Shown here piece by piece: positions 35,292-46,910 of a stretch of DNA of 64,000 bases. The notes beneath the pieces are model-generated. The model made no database searches and was not told the origin of the DNA. It saw nothing but the letters and a program-made list of their open reading frames with translations. The DNA comes from Alnus glutinosa (Eukaryota; Streptophyta; Magnoliopsida; Fagales; Betulaceae): positions 2,480,001 to 2,544,000 of the forward strand of contig NC_084889.1 in assembly GCF_958979055.1 (NCBI RefSeq). Reading direction: 5' to 3'. The translations under genes and the position numbers were made by a program. The stretch's first letter is position 1. Every line of letters begins with the position of its first letter.

Positions 35292-38200
35292 CAATCACCG
35301 TTGGGGGAGCCTGTGGAAGCCTTGGAGGAGTTCGAGATAGGCGACTCGGGAAAGAAAGTTTATATAGGCTCACAACTCCCTCAACCCATGAAGAAAGATC
35401 TGGTGGCGTTCTTGAGGCGCAACAAAGATGTATTTGCCTGGAGCCATGAAGATATGCCGGGGATTGATCCCTCGGTTATTGTCCATAAGCTGAATGTGGA
35501 TCCCAATTATCGCCCTGTGAAGCAGAGAAGAAGAGCTTTTGCTGCCGAACGAAACATGGCTGTTGCTGAAGAAGTAGAGAAGTTGCTGAAAGCTGGATTC
35601 ATCTGAGAAGTGGATTATCCCGAATGGCTGGCCAATGTAGTACTGGTGAAGAAGTCAAACGGGAAGTGGAGGATGTGTGTAGATTTCACCGACCTGAATA
35701 AAGCATGTCCGAAGGATAGCTTTCCCCTACCTCGGATAGATTTATTGGTGGATTCGACAGCCGGACATGAGCTCTTAAGCTTCATGGATGCCTTCTCGGG
35801 GTACAATCAGATCTGCATGGAAGAAACAGACCAGGATAAAACTGCTTTCATCACAGACCGAGGACTTTACTGTTATAAGATGATGCCCTTCGGACTGAAG
35901 AATGCTGGAGCCACATATCAACGACTTGTGAACCGGATGTTTCAAAGTCAAATTGGCCGAAACGTTGAGGCATACGTAGATGACCTGCTGGTTAAAAGTA
36001 TTCGGGCAAACAGACACATAGAAGACCTCCGAGAAACTTTTCGGACTCTAAGAAAATACAACATGAAGCTCAACCCCGTGAAGTGTGCCTTCGGAGTTTC
36101 TTCAGGCAAGTTTCTGGGGTTTATGGTGTCACAAAGGGGCATTGAAGCTAATCCAGAGAAGGTCAGAGCTGTCCTCGAGATGGAAGCCCCGAGAACAACA
36201 AAACAACTCCAACGGCTGACAGGAAGGATTGTGGCCTTGAACCGTTTCATATCACGGTCGACAGATAAGTGCCTTCCCTTCTTTAAAATTTTACGAAAAG
36301 CATTTATATGGAGTGAGGAGTGTGAGGAAGCTTTCAAAAAGTTGAAAGAATATCTAGCCAACCCACCACTGTTGAGTCGCCCAACCGAAGGGGAGATTCT
36401 TTATCTCTATTTGGCAGTCTCTCCCTCAGCAGTAAGCTCAGTGCTGGTCCGAGAAGATTCAGGGGTTCAGAGACCGGTTTACTTTACAAGTAAAGCACTG
36501 CATGGCGCGGAGGGGAGGTATCCTCGGATCGAGAAGTTGGCGTTCACCTTGATCATTTCAGCCAGAAGATTGAGGCCATACTTTCAGGCTCACGCTATCA
36601 GAGTTTTAACCGAGTATCCGATGAAGAAGGTGTTGCAAAAACCAGACCTCTCGGGAAGATTAGTCAACTGGGCGGTGGAACTCGGACAATTTGATATCGA
36701 GTTTCATCCTCGGACGGCTATCAAAGGACAGGTTCTAGCAGATTTCCTGGCAGAATTCTGCAACATTCCTGAAGCAGAAGAACTTCCCAAGGAGTCAACC
36801 TGGGTTGTGTTCGTAGATGGCTCTTCTACACAGAGCAGAAGCGGAGTAGGGGTTCTCCTCAGGAATCCCGAAGGGCAAGAGTTCGGTTTTGCTGTAAAAC
36901 TGGATTTCGTTACGACGAACAATGAAGCTGAGTACGAAGCGGTGATAGCAGGTTTAGCATTATCCCGAGAGATGGGGGCAACTAATGTCGAAATTCGGAG
37001 TGACTCTCAGGTGGTCGTAGGCCAAGTCCAAGGGCAGTTCGAAGCACAAGAAGATAGAATGGCTAGGTATTTGGAAGAGGTACGGCGATTCCAATCCTAT
37101 TTCGAAAGGTTCGTCATCACAAAAATACCTCGGGAGGAAAACATCCGAGCCGATGAATTCTCAAAAATCGCGTCGGGAACAGAGGAAGAGATTGAAGCAT
37201 CAAGAAGGCAAATTATTGTTCTGACCGAACCTTCGATAGCCCCGAGAACCAAGGTTATGGAAGTAGACTCAGCACCAGAGGAGCCAGAGTGGGCAAGGGA
37301 CATTATCCAGTTCCTCAGACATGGGTTGCTGCCTGAAGATAAAGTTGCGGCTCGGAGGGTGAAGATACAAGCAGCACGGTTTTGCCTTCTCGGGGAGATA
37401 CTGTACAAAAGAGGATATTCTGAACCCCTTCTCAAATGCCTCTCCAAGGCCGAGTCAAATTATGTTCTCAGGGAAATTCATGAAGGTGTGTGCGGAGACC
37501 ACTCAGGAGGAAGGATGCTGGCACAAAAAACCATCCGAGCGGGTTACTATTGGCCTACGATCAAGAAAGATTCAGCTCTTCTTGTCAAGAACTATGACAA
37601 ATGCCAGAGATTCGCAAGAATCATGAAAGCTAGCCCCGAGAAGCTCACCCCCCTCACTTCTCCGTGGCCATTTGTGAAATGGGGAGTGGATATAGTTGGT
37701 CCAATGCCGGTAGGAAAAGGTGGGCGAAAGTTCTTGATTGTAGCTGTAGATTACTTTACTAAATGGGCCGAAGCAGAAGCATTAGCAGCTATAACTACAG
37801 CGAACGCCATAACTTTCCTCTGGAAGTCGGTGGTATGCCGGTTTGGGATTCCTCATGCTTTCGTCACAGATAATGGGAAGCAGTTTGACTGTGAACCATT
37901 TCGGAGGTGGTGTTCAGAGCTCCGTATCCGAAACCATTATGCTTCGGTACAATACCCAAAGGCGAACAGTCAGGTAGAGGCGACGAACAAGACCCTGGTA
38001 AAGATCCTGAAGAAAAAGCTTGATAAGAAGAAAGGAGCATGGGTTGAATGCGTTCCAGAGGTGTTGTGGTCGTACCGAACCACCAGAAGAACTCCAACGG
38101 GCGAGACACCATTCTCACTTACGTATGGAACCGAGGCGGTAATACCTGTGGAAGTGGGATCTCCAAGCTTTCGTGTGGCTCACTACAATCCAGGACTCAA

Positions 38201-38525
38201 CGACGAAAGTGCTAAAATACACCTGGATCTGTTGCAGGAGAAAAGAGACGACGCTCATGTCACATGGGCGGCGTATCAGAATCGAACGGCTCGGTACTTT
38301 AACAAGCAGGTGGTGCCCAGAAAGTTTCAGCTCGGTGATTGGGTAGTCAGGAAGGTAAGCTTAATGACGAAAGATCCAACGGAAGGCAAAATGGGACCCG
38401 TATGGGAAGGTCCCTACAAGGTAATAGGATGCCATCAGAAGGGAGCTTATCGCTTGATGACCGAAACAGGGAAGATACTTCCGAGATCATGGAATGCCGA
38501 GCACCTGAAAAAATATTTTATGTAA
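35292..38525 (+). pseudogene. Gypsy pol: reverse transcriptase, RNase H and integrase, with one internal nonsense codon
   Basis: It continues the gag frame after the TAG. The first 104 codons (VEALEEFEIGD ... KAGFI) end at TGA 35604-35606, where Arg (CGA) is usual before EVDYPEWLANVV, so a CpG transition fits. After it the frame is open to 38525. RT shows FMDAFSGYNQI, MPFGLKNAGATYQ and the catalytic YVDDLLVKS (about 35965). Two RNase H-like parts follow: one with VYFTSKAL, then one with VVFVDGSSTQ, NNEAEYEA and IRSDSQVV. In the integrase zinc motif (HEGVCGDHSGG ... YDKC) the first Cys of the usual CxxC is Tyr. The integrase core keeps its acidic triad in VDIVGPM, VTDNGKQF and QVEATNKT. It therefore has two defects and is probably inactive. 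Confidence 0.92.
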
Positions 38526-38640
38526 TTTATTGTTTTCTTTTTCAGCTTTTTTACAAACAATTTCATATTCAATAAAGAATGTCTACTTCCAGTATTTATT
38601 GACAATCGCAGAAATCCAAGAATCAATTCGATTCATACTT

Positions 38641-39668
38641 AGGAAAAGTCTCTCGGTTTGTCAACACCGAGAGCAGGAAAAGTCTCTCGGTTTGTCAACA
38701 CCGAGAGCAGGAAAAGTCTCTCGGTCATTCAACACCGAGAGCAGGAAAAGTCTCTCGGTTTGTCAACACCGAGAGCAGGAAAAGTCTCTCGGTCATTCAA
38801 CACCGAGAGCAGGAAAAGTCTCTCGGTTTGTCAACACCGAGAGCAGGAAAAGTCTCTCGGATCGTCAACACCGAGAGCAGGAAAAGTCTCTCGGTTTGTC
38901 AACACCGAGAGCAGGAAAAGTCTCTCGGTTTGTCTAACACCGAGAGCAGGAAAAGTCTCTCGGTTTGACAACACCGAGAGCAGGAAAAGTCTCTCGGTTT
39001 GTCTAACACCGAGAGCAGGAAAAGTCTCTCGGTTTGTCAACACCGAGAGCAGGAAAAGTCTCTCGGTCATTCAACACCGAGAGCAGGAAAAGTCTCTCAG
39101 TTTGTCAACACCGAGAGCAGGAAAAGTCTCTCGGTCATTCAACACCGAGAGCAGGAAAAGTCTCTCGGTTTGTCAACACCGAGAGCAGGAAAAGTCTCTC
39201 GGATCGTCAACACCGAGAGCAGGAAAAGTCTCTCGGTTTGACAACACCGAGAGCAGGAAAAGTCTCTCGGTTTGTCAACACCGAGAGCAGGAAAAGTCTC
39301 TCGGTTTGTCAACACCGAGAGCAGGAAAAGTCTCTCGGTTTGTCTAACACCGAGAGCAGGAAAAGTCTCTCGGTTTGTCTAACACCGAGAGCAGGAAAAG
39401 TCTCTCGGTTTGACAACACCGAGAGCAGGAAAAGTCTCTCGGTTTGTCAACGCCGAGAGCAGGAAAAGTCTCTCGGTTTGTCAACACCGAGAGCAGGAAA
39501 AGTCTCTCGGTTTGTCAACACCGAGAGCAGGAAAAGTCTCTCGGTTTGTCAACACCGAGAGCAGGAAAAGTCTCTCGGTCATTCAACACCGAGAGCAGGA
39601 AAAATCTCTCGGTTTGTCTAACACCGAGAGCAGGAAAAATCTCTCGGCTAGTCCAACACCGAGAACAG
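38641..39668 (+). repeat. Tandem array of 30 hairpin-forming 34-bp units
   Basis: Thirty head-to-tail units of 34-35 bp. Each holds ctctcgg, a 9-11-nt loop, and ccgagag, joined by the linker caggaaaagt. Stems are almost invariant; only one unit (14) has a stem change. Loops come in six main kinds: tttgtcaac, tcattcaac, atcgtcaac, tttgtctaac, tttgacaac and ctagtccaac. Units 2-7 and 12-17 show the same loop order, a 10-unit higher-order period. The array lies between the pol stop and the antisense ORF. Open frames run through it in several phases because the unit lacks stops; they are not genes. Confidence 0.95.
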
Positions 39669-39872
39669 AAAAATATATTCTATTCCTCAGAGGATACGAA
39701 AAGACTACATAAAGGAAAAATGCCTAAGTAAAAGGCTTCTTCAAATGCCATGATCAGAAAAGAAAGAATTAAAAGGTAAAAGTTTCATTCAAAAGATTTC
39801 ATATTCAAAGTTTTGTACAGGTTAAAAAAAAGAAAAAAAAAAAGAGGAAGAGTTCAGGACAAGGCACAGCTT

Positions 39873-40831
39873 CTAGCGGGCAGGATCGTCAAGAGGATCT
39901 TCTCGGGGATCTGGTGCGTCAAGACCCCAATTCGGAACATCAGGCATGAAGTCCTTACCGAACTCCTCCATCTCCTGGATGGCTTCTTCAGGAAAACCCA
40001 CAAGCATCGGTCCAACCGTCTTGGGGTCAAATTTATATTGGGGATTTGTCACCAAGGTTCGAAATTTTTTGAAACCCCAATGGCAACCCCGAGCCCAACT
40101 CTGATCCCGAAGATGTGGTGCATAACTCAACTGCTTCAAATAACGCTTGAGCTTTGCCCGATCGGCGTCATATCTAGCCCTGAGCCGAATTAAGAGACTC
40201 TCCGAGTGATCCTGCGCCTTAACAGCTTTATCTCTCTCGGCCGCAAGTCTTTCAACTTCATCTTTGAGCTTGTCCTTTTCGGCTTCGGCACTCAAAGCAT
40301 TTTTGCACGCCTCGGAGCATTCGTTCGGCACGGCCGACAAACGGATAGACAATTGATCTGCGCGATCCAGCTCGGAAGAAAGACTTGCAACAGAACGCGT
40401 GTACCGATCATTGGCCTCCAGTACTTCGTTCCTCAAACGAGCATTGGCAGAACGCATCTCGGATATGATCGAGTCCCGAGAGGCGAGTTCCTCGTCCTTG
40501 GAATGAAGAAGAGACTTCAGCGTCGCGACTTCGTTCTCTAAACCCGAGATACGAGCTTGCACTTCGGGGGCAGGAGTAGGCGGGGGCGCAGGACGATTCT
40601 CGTACTTCTGCCAGAGGGCGGTCATCTTCGCAAGGAGCTACGTAGAGAGTAAAGTCAGAAGCAAGATGCAAACAGAATGAAAAGGCCTAGCTCCAGAAAC
40701 TTACTTGATAATGGGAGATAAGAATGCCTTGAGCAATCTTCTCGGGAGAAGACGCCCCTGCATTTCCCAGATATCCTTCGGGGATTAAGTTCTTTATAGC
40801 CTCCATCGGATGACCCAGAAGACCCCTGCCT
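39873..40831 (-). CDS. Antisense ORF of the Gypsy element, two-exon, coiled-coil protein (5' truncated)
   Basis: The main exon (40637-39873, minus) ends at a stop and includes an open frame of 250 aa from its first Met (40625). It encodes a Pro-rich segment, then about 100 residues of predicted coiled coil rich in Glu, Lys, Arg and Leu (heptad-like, about 30-150), then a conserved-looking C-terminal block (GCHWGFKKFRTLV ... PNWGLDAPDP). Upstream, 40831-40705 reads in frame (LLGHPMEAIKNLIPEGYL ... SHYQ). It ends at a gtaagt donor, with a matching tacgtag acceptor before 40637, so a 67-nt intron is likely. Family knowledge: antisense ORFs occur at this place in Tat-type elements; their function is unknown. 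The start of this gene appears lost at the element truncation. Confidence 0.7.
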
Positions 40832-40854
40832 AAAACTTCGAAACAAACAATGTC

Positions 40855-41370
40855 TATACCCTCTTATCTCTTGAAAGTTTATAAATGACCAACATTTAAT
40901 TAACGAAACAAACAATCTTCTAAACTATTTTTGTACGTATTATATATCAAATTAAGAAAGGTGCATGACTTCAAATTTGACAACCAATGCAATGGGATAA
41001 GAGTAGTACCGTACTGGATGGCTTGCCAATGTGGTCCAAAGGAGTAGTGGCGGAGATACGGGCACCTCCTAAATATCTGAGTATATTATTGATCAAAGAT
41101 CATGAGTATAAAGCTCTTACATCACAAATTAATTATGTAAATAAGATTGCCATGTAAATTAATCAAAAATCTAAAAAAAAAAAAAAAACCTTTCAATTCG
41201 ATTTTCTAAACTAAATGTATTTTGCATTTTATCTACATTCATCCTACCTTGCGTGCCCAAATATATATAGAGAAATAAGCGTGGTATCTCTATGGATAAG
41301 TTTTTAATTGCTTTCTCTTTTACTCTTTATATATATTTTTTTATTTATTTCTTTGCTCCTCTCTCGGTCT

Positions 41371-41375
<5 letters not shown>
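40855..41375. other. Intergenic DNA right of the Gypsy element
   Basis: AT-rich, no gene seen. The 13-bp word cgaaacaaacaat occurs at 40839-40851 and again at 40904-40916. A poly-A tract lies at about 41174-41188. Confidence 0.55.

Positions 41376-41424
<49 letters not shown>
41376..41424. repeat. (CT)n microsatellite
   Basis: An uninterrupted CT run of about 24 units in intergenic DNA. Confidence 0.95.
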
Positions 41425-41428
<4 letters not shown>

Positions 41429-44400
41429 AAATTAATAAAAAGTTATTTTGATAGAATGGAGAAATGATTTAGATAAATGGGATAATACGATGTTTTTGAA
41501 AACTGACTAGCTTTTTTTTTCTTTTGTGTTAATAAAATGTTTGGTTTTTGAGACATCGTCTTCGCCAACTCTTCATCCATACGAGTTAATTAAATATGCC
41601 TCTTTAATTTTGGAGAGGTTAATCTAGTAATGACAGATTATTAAATGAATAAATTTGATATTTTTAATTCATTTAAATTTTTGGGACAAGTGACTATATG
41701 CCATGGTACCAAAGTATGTAGGAGCTTGGTTTCGCATGTGAACTTTTTTTTTCTTTTCTTTTTAAAGAATATTAATTATCAAATTAATAAATTCATCTTT
41801 TTCAATCGATTTAAGTTTTTAAAACTGTTAAAATATTAATTAAATGATTAAGTTAATCATTTCTTATTAATTTAAGCTTTTGGGATAAGTATGTGGTGAT
41901 TTAATATGATATCAGAGCAAAGATCATGAGTCTTTGCCGTTCACCTTCCATTTCAATTAAATATTTATGTATTAGGCCTAATTTAAACTCACACATGAAG
42001 ATGAATGTTAAAAATATTAATTAAAGAGTACGTACTAATTAATGTTGTATGCAGTCAATCGATCTGGCTGGGCTACATATAACATGCATTACTCTATGTG
42101 GACGGAGGGACCACTGCATACAGCATCACTCTATTGCCCATCTGGATGGAATCTTGATAGATTGGCTGTATTTAGTATTACTCGTAATTAAATAATTAAA
42201 TTTACACGTTTTTTATTGGCTTAAGCTTTTGAGACAGTCTGCAATTTATTAAAAGCAATTAATGGGTAAATTATGGAGTACATGCTATTACTTGTATTTG
42301 GAATTAGATTAGAAAAGAAAATAGAAATAGTGGTTGGTTGGTATCTAAAAGGATGAGTCGGGACAAGAAGAAGAATGCAGTTGATGAAATACTTGTTACT
42401 GACTCAACGTCCACTACTTGAAATAAACTTGTTCTCTTCTGAGTTTAACCTTTCGATCCAATATTATTTCCGAGTTACGACTCTGTTTTATACATATTTC
42501 CTTTACATCATTGTGCCTAAAATGGCTTGCTCTAACTTAGCAAATATTTCTTCTTCTCTTACATAGAAATTTATTGAAATAGTATAGCAGTAATGAACCA
42601 GTCTCGATCTCGTAATGATGCACATATGATATGATAGTGAAGATTGTATGGGATAGGGTGCAATAAGAGGGCACTTGGGTTTCACCTGCTCGAATAGGTA
42701 TTCAGACAATTTAAACATTTGCTCGAGCTTTGATCTTTATCCGAGTAGGTGGAACCCAGATGCCTTCTCACATAAGTCGTTTGGCAGCTTATTGCACTCG
42801 ATTGAGATCCATGAACAATGACCTATTAAAAAAAAAAAAAAATTAGGAGAAACTACATTTACTTATCTATTTCTAACTACCATACTATTTGCAATGTTTC
42901 CCCTCAATCTTTCAATTTTTGCAATGTCCCCTCAAATCTACCATTTAGGTTGCAATGTCCACTTTACATTAGAATTTTATATTAAATCCTAACGTAAAGG
43001 TTAGAAAAACCCTGCATAAGATAAACAAAATTCAGAAAAATAAAAAAGAAAAAAAAAACGAAAAAAAAGAGACAAGATCAATCCTTGCATCAATCATTAT
43101 TTTAAAAAAAAAAAATCAACGGTTGATTGACGTTGTCATATCAGCAAGGTGCGTGAGATAAAAGTGCAGTTTCTAGTATTGCTCTTCCAAAATATATAAT
43201 TGTAAGCTCCAAGCAAAGGCCTCTATTGTCTAAAAAATTAAAGAAAAAAAAAATTGGATAGCTATTGTTAATAGAGTAATATTGTTAATGTGACACATTT
43301 TTATCTCACAAGATATCATGATGCTCTCATTTAATCCTTGAATTAGTCTTCGTTTTTTTAAAAAATAAAAAATAAAAGTAAATAAGAGTTTATTTGGACT
43401 GCCACACATTATGAAATAATTGTGAAATAAAAATGTAATTTCTAGCATTTGTCCTGTTAATAACATAATATATATATAGTTGATTGGATATGCATGCCTT
43501 TGTTTCTCCTTATCTTGAAAAATTTAATAATAAGGGTAAAAAGTGACATAAGGGTAATCTCTCAATCGAAGTAAATTCCAAATGGGTGGTTGGGAGATAA
43601 TTAGGTTTTAATCACAGTAAGTGACCACTGGACCATACAGTATTGACATAAGTAGAAACTTATTATTTTAATCGCAATATTCTAATCGTCTTTGATATTT
43701 TGAAAATTCCAAAAAAGGTTTACTAAACTTTGTGTGTTGGAGTGACAACATCAATTTAATTACTGCACGCTTCATCTAAAAATAGGAACGATTACATAAG
43801 AAAATCTATTATTTATTCAACGAGTATTAATGCTAAAAGTCTCTCTTGTATTCCTCCAAAAATAATATAACATTTAAAATTATCATTAATTGGGTTTGTG
43901 ATTGATCACAACTAAATTTTGATCAAATGGTGATTTTAAAAAATTAAGTCATTTCATTTTTTAAAAGATACAAGAGTGACAAATGAGAGACTTCTAGAAT
44001 TACTCCTAATTTTTACATAAAAATCAACTTTTTTTATTATTATTTTATTTCATTTTATATATATATATATATACACCAAACTATATCTTAATGAGGCACT
44101 TGACATTTTATATGAAGTTGGAGACTAATTCCGGCCTACGTATCTTAGTTGACGAGCCAATAAACTATTATATCTCATAAACCTTTTATTTTCAAGTGAA
44201 GTAGTGAGAAATTATTTCATAATTCAGATTAAATTATTTCATCCACGGACAGCCGTGTAGATGGAGCCAATGGTGTGACCCATGCAGCTTAACGTTCAAC
44301 ATATATAATCAATTATCACAGTCGCTTTCAAGGTTTCATAACATCCTTATTTTATCAAATACTTAATTAATTCCCATTTATTTGGAAAATGGTTAGCATT

Positions 44401-45050
44401 ATAAACAAAAGGTTCGGAATAAATAGTCATTGACCTGCAAAAACCCTCCATGTCAGGGACATTCCACACCGTTGACGATTGATTGTGTGGTTCTGATTTG
44501 AGTTGGACGAAATTCTAATGGTGACTCGGCGGGGGGCCTGTGGAATCCACGTGGTTCGACGTAGCCGCCATGCGTCCTGAACGTGACTAAATGGGTCCAA
44601 TTTTGGGAGTTGAATTATGCATGCGACAAAATTTATCATTTATATATATATATATATATATATAGTTTATGAATGAAAATTGCCACCGTCATATTTCAGG
44701 ATAAGGATAGCTAAGTATAATTATAATAAAATTTATGGGCAGTTGAGTGTTAATTGAAGCGCGGGTTAGAGACATCACTTATCACCACAAGTTGAGGAAA
44801 GGAAAGCATTATTTGCTACAATATATGTTAATTAACGTATTGATTTCCATAGTCTACATCTATGAAATCTTACTGATTTTTGGATTTAAAAAGACTTTAC
44901 TTAAAAAGTTTAATACATCATGTCTTTGAGCATTAATTTTGTCTATGGTGTTGATATAGTGACCGAGAACGTCGAGTTTCCAATGTCGAGATCAACTCAT
45001 GCCTCTTTTATATGCAATGACCTTCTCGATATATGTTGATGGTTACCTTC
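41425..45050. other. AT-rich intergenic DNA, no gene seen
   Basis: No coding exon recognised on either strand. It contains T/A tracts and TA runs (about 44057-44073 and 44641-44664). A segment at 42843-43170 (aactacatttactta ... gcaatgtcccc) resembles one end of the MITE-like sequence at 12003 but has no visible partner arm. Confidence 0.55.
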
Positions 45051-45216
45051 TTTTTCGGTGATTATTTGACTTATTTATTTTCCTTTTTCGTGATTCCTTG
45101 GCCGGCGAGTTATTAATAATTTAATAGGGCGAATCCTAATCCCTTATTCAATTTAGGGTGAATGTCTAATAAATCCCTGAGTCGGAGCGCCATTTGAATT
45201 CAATCTCTCAATTTTT

Positions 45217-46223
45217 CACTACAAAAAAAGTGTATTTATGGAAGGTTTTTTTGAAACCGTCTGTAAAAAATTTATTATTGACGGTTTTATTAAACAGTTC
45301 ATAGAATTCCAGACGGTTTGAACTAAACCGTCTGGAATTTTTCATTTCTAGACGGTTTTTTTTCAAAACCATCTGTAAATGTTATTTCCAGACGGTTTAA
45401 TTAAAACCGACTGAAATTTTATGGACGGTTTTTATCGAACCGTCTGAAATTAACTTCATTTCATTTCGCATTAAATGTGAATTTAGAGTACTTCATTCGC
45501 ATTAAATGTGAAATTTGAAAAAAAGTTTCTCTCTCTCTCTCTCTCTCCCTCTGCGTTCTTTCTGCATCCATGGCTGTTTTCTCTCTCTCTCTCTCTCTCT
45601 CGCTCTCTCAGTTCAGCCACCAAGGTATCGCTGGCCGCCGTATAAAGCCATTACCACCATTTGAAGGTATGTGGTCTGACTTTCTCTCTCTATCTCTAGC
45701 TCTCTCTAGATCTGTTTTGCTCTCTCTCCCTCACAGTACTCTCTCTCTCACACAGCTCCGACGAAGGTTGAGGATCGGCCACCAACTTCAACCGAGGACC
45801 ACCGACGACCAGAGGTTGCTCTAGCTCCGGTTGCATTTTTTTGGTTTTTCACCTGAGGTTGCTCTCTCTAGATCTGTTTTGCATTTTTTTGGTTTTTCTT
45901 GTCTCACCGACGATTGATCTGTACTGTATTTTTTTTTTTCTTCTGTTGCTCAATGCATATATGTTGCTCAAACACTATTTTTTTTCCTTTATTTATTAGG
46001 TTTATTTTTTCCCGATGATCATCAATTTAGATTTTTTTTCCTGGTGCAGGTGGCCGGACCTTGTTGGGGGATATTATGATGCCGGCGACAATGTGAAATA
46101 CGGGCTTCCCAAAGCATACCGCAGGACAAAAAAACTGAGGCTTAAAAATTAAGGACCGAAAGATGAATCCAGAAGCTATGACCACGGGACAAATAAAAAA
46201 AATATATATTGATGATCATCCAG

Positions 46224-46268
<45 letters not shown>

Positions 46269-46447
46269 AATTATTATTATTATTGAATCTGGACAGTTTT
46301 GGGCAAAACCGTTCAGAATTCGGATTCTGGACAAAAAATCCTGGACAGTTTAAAACCGTCCACAAAAAACCGTCTGGATTTACCAGACGGTTTTTTACTA
46401 TTTATGTACAGTTTGAAACCGTCCAGAAATGATATTTTTTTGTAGTG
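45217..46447. mobile_element. Non-autonomous CACTA (En/Spm-type) element, 1231 bp
   Basis: It begins cactacaaaaaaa and ends ttttttgtagtg, so the 13-bp ends are inverted copies with the CACTA signature. Sub-terminal regions on both sides carry many direct and inverted copies of the words gacggttt and accgtctg (45254-45445 and 46295-46425), typical of CACTA transposase-binding repeats. It interrupts the left arm of the surrounding inverted repeat. Comparison with the right arm shows the insertion point lies in a T run, which obscures the expected 3-bp duplication. The centre has CT-rich tracts, a poly-A run and a captured GH9 gene fragment. Confidence 0.82.
46050..46121 (+). pseudogene. Captured fragment of a GH9 endo-1,4-beta-glucanase gene
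   Basis: Bases 46057-46119 encode a 21-residue segment containing [15 protein letters not shown]. This is the conserved block of plant family-9 endoglucanases that includes the catalytic DAGD aspartates. It is preceded by a splice-acceptor-like tttttcctggtgcag ending at 46049, so the piece looks like the start of an exon with part of its upstream intron. The similarity stops soon after KAY at 46119. Upstream CT-rich DNA with an ATG at 45570 may belong to the same captured gene but shows no homology I can name. The fragment is too short to encode an enzyme. Confidence 0.8.
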
Positions 46448-46649
46448 TGAAAGTAAGTATTTGGTGCTTAACTTTTTCGCAAATTTGAAATAGGTCTTTC
46501 CATCATTTTTCCATCCATTTTTCTAACCACTGTTAGTGCCACGTCATCATTTTCACTACGTCAACATAAAATAATATTATTTTATTTAATTATTAATTTA
46601 AAAACTTAAAATATTATTTTTTTTTTTTAAAAAAAAAAAGGTCTGGTAA

Positions 46650-46910
46650 GTGGGGGTGGCTGCCATTGCTTGGGGCTGTGCGGCCGCCCCCAAGGACTGG
46701 GGGTAGCCGAGCAACCACTCCCCAGTGGCCGGGGGTGGCTGCGCAGTTACCCTTGGTCCATGGGACGGCCGCACGACCACCCCCGGGTGGCCTTCGGGCC
46801 AACCCTAGATCCGAATCTACAACCCTAGATCCAAATCTAGGGGTGGCCCGATGGCCACCCCATGCCCTGCAGCCACCCCCGGCCACTGGGAGGTGGCTGT
46901 TGTAACGCTC
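46650..46910. repeat. GC-rich gtggctgc/ggccaccc block
   Basis: It is strikingly GC-rich compared with its neighbours and built of degenerate copies of gtggctgc, ggccgcc and ccaccccc in both orientations. Part of it is mirrored at 49950-50015 in the right arm of the inverted repeat. Pro/Ala/Gly-rich open frames here are composition artefacts. Confidence 0.75.

Larger units (their letters stand above)
31968..40849 (+). mobile_element. Tat-type Ty3/Gypsy retrotransposon, 3'-truncated (no 3' LTR)
   Basis: Left to right: a 945-bp 5' LTR (31968-32912), primer-binding site, gag-protease ORF, pol (RT, RNase H, integrase), a 34-bp tandem array, and an antisense ORF. This layout, with extra antisense coding DNA between pol and the expected 3' LTR, is typical of plant Tat/Grande/RIRE2-type elements. 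No second LTR copy is found before sequence becomes anonymous AT-rich DNA at about 40850. The 5 bp before the 5' LTR, atgtc, recur at 40850-40854, exactly where recognisable element sequence ends, so the right boundary is placed there as an inference. Confidence 0.88.

Noticed and set aside
38641..39668. CRISPR-like array (regular repeats with variable inserts)
   Set aside because: Inserts are only 5-6 nt and recur in a few kinds, the host is a plant, and the array lies inside a Gypsy element; it is a tandem satellite.
38530..39731. Long open frames encoding NTESRKSLSV-type repeats
   Set aside because: They are open in several phases only because the 34-bp unit lacks stops; there is no start context or domain.
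40206..40541. Plus-strand open frame opposite the antisense ORF
   Set aside because: It shadows the minus-strand coiled-coil frame, which alone has an exon-like structure and a sensible protein.
44427..44639. 70-codon ORF in a locally GC-richer patch
   Set aside because: No domain recognised and no flanking exons; composition alone is not enough.
46598..46905. Pro/Ala/Gly-rich open frames on both strands
   Set aside because: They arise from the GC-rich short-repeat block in the inverted-repeat arm.
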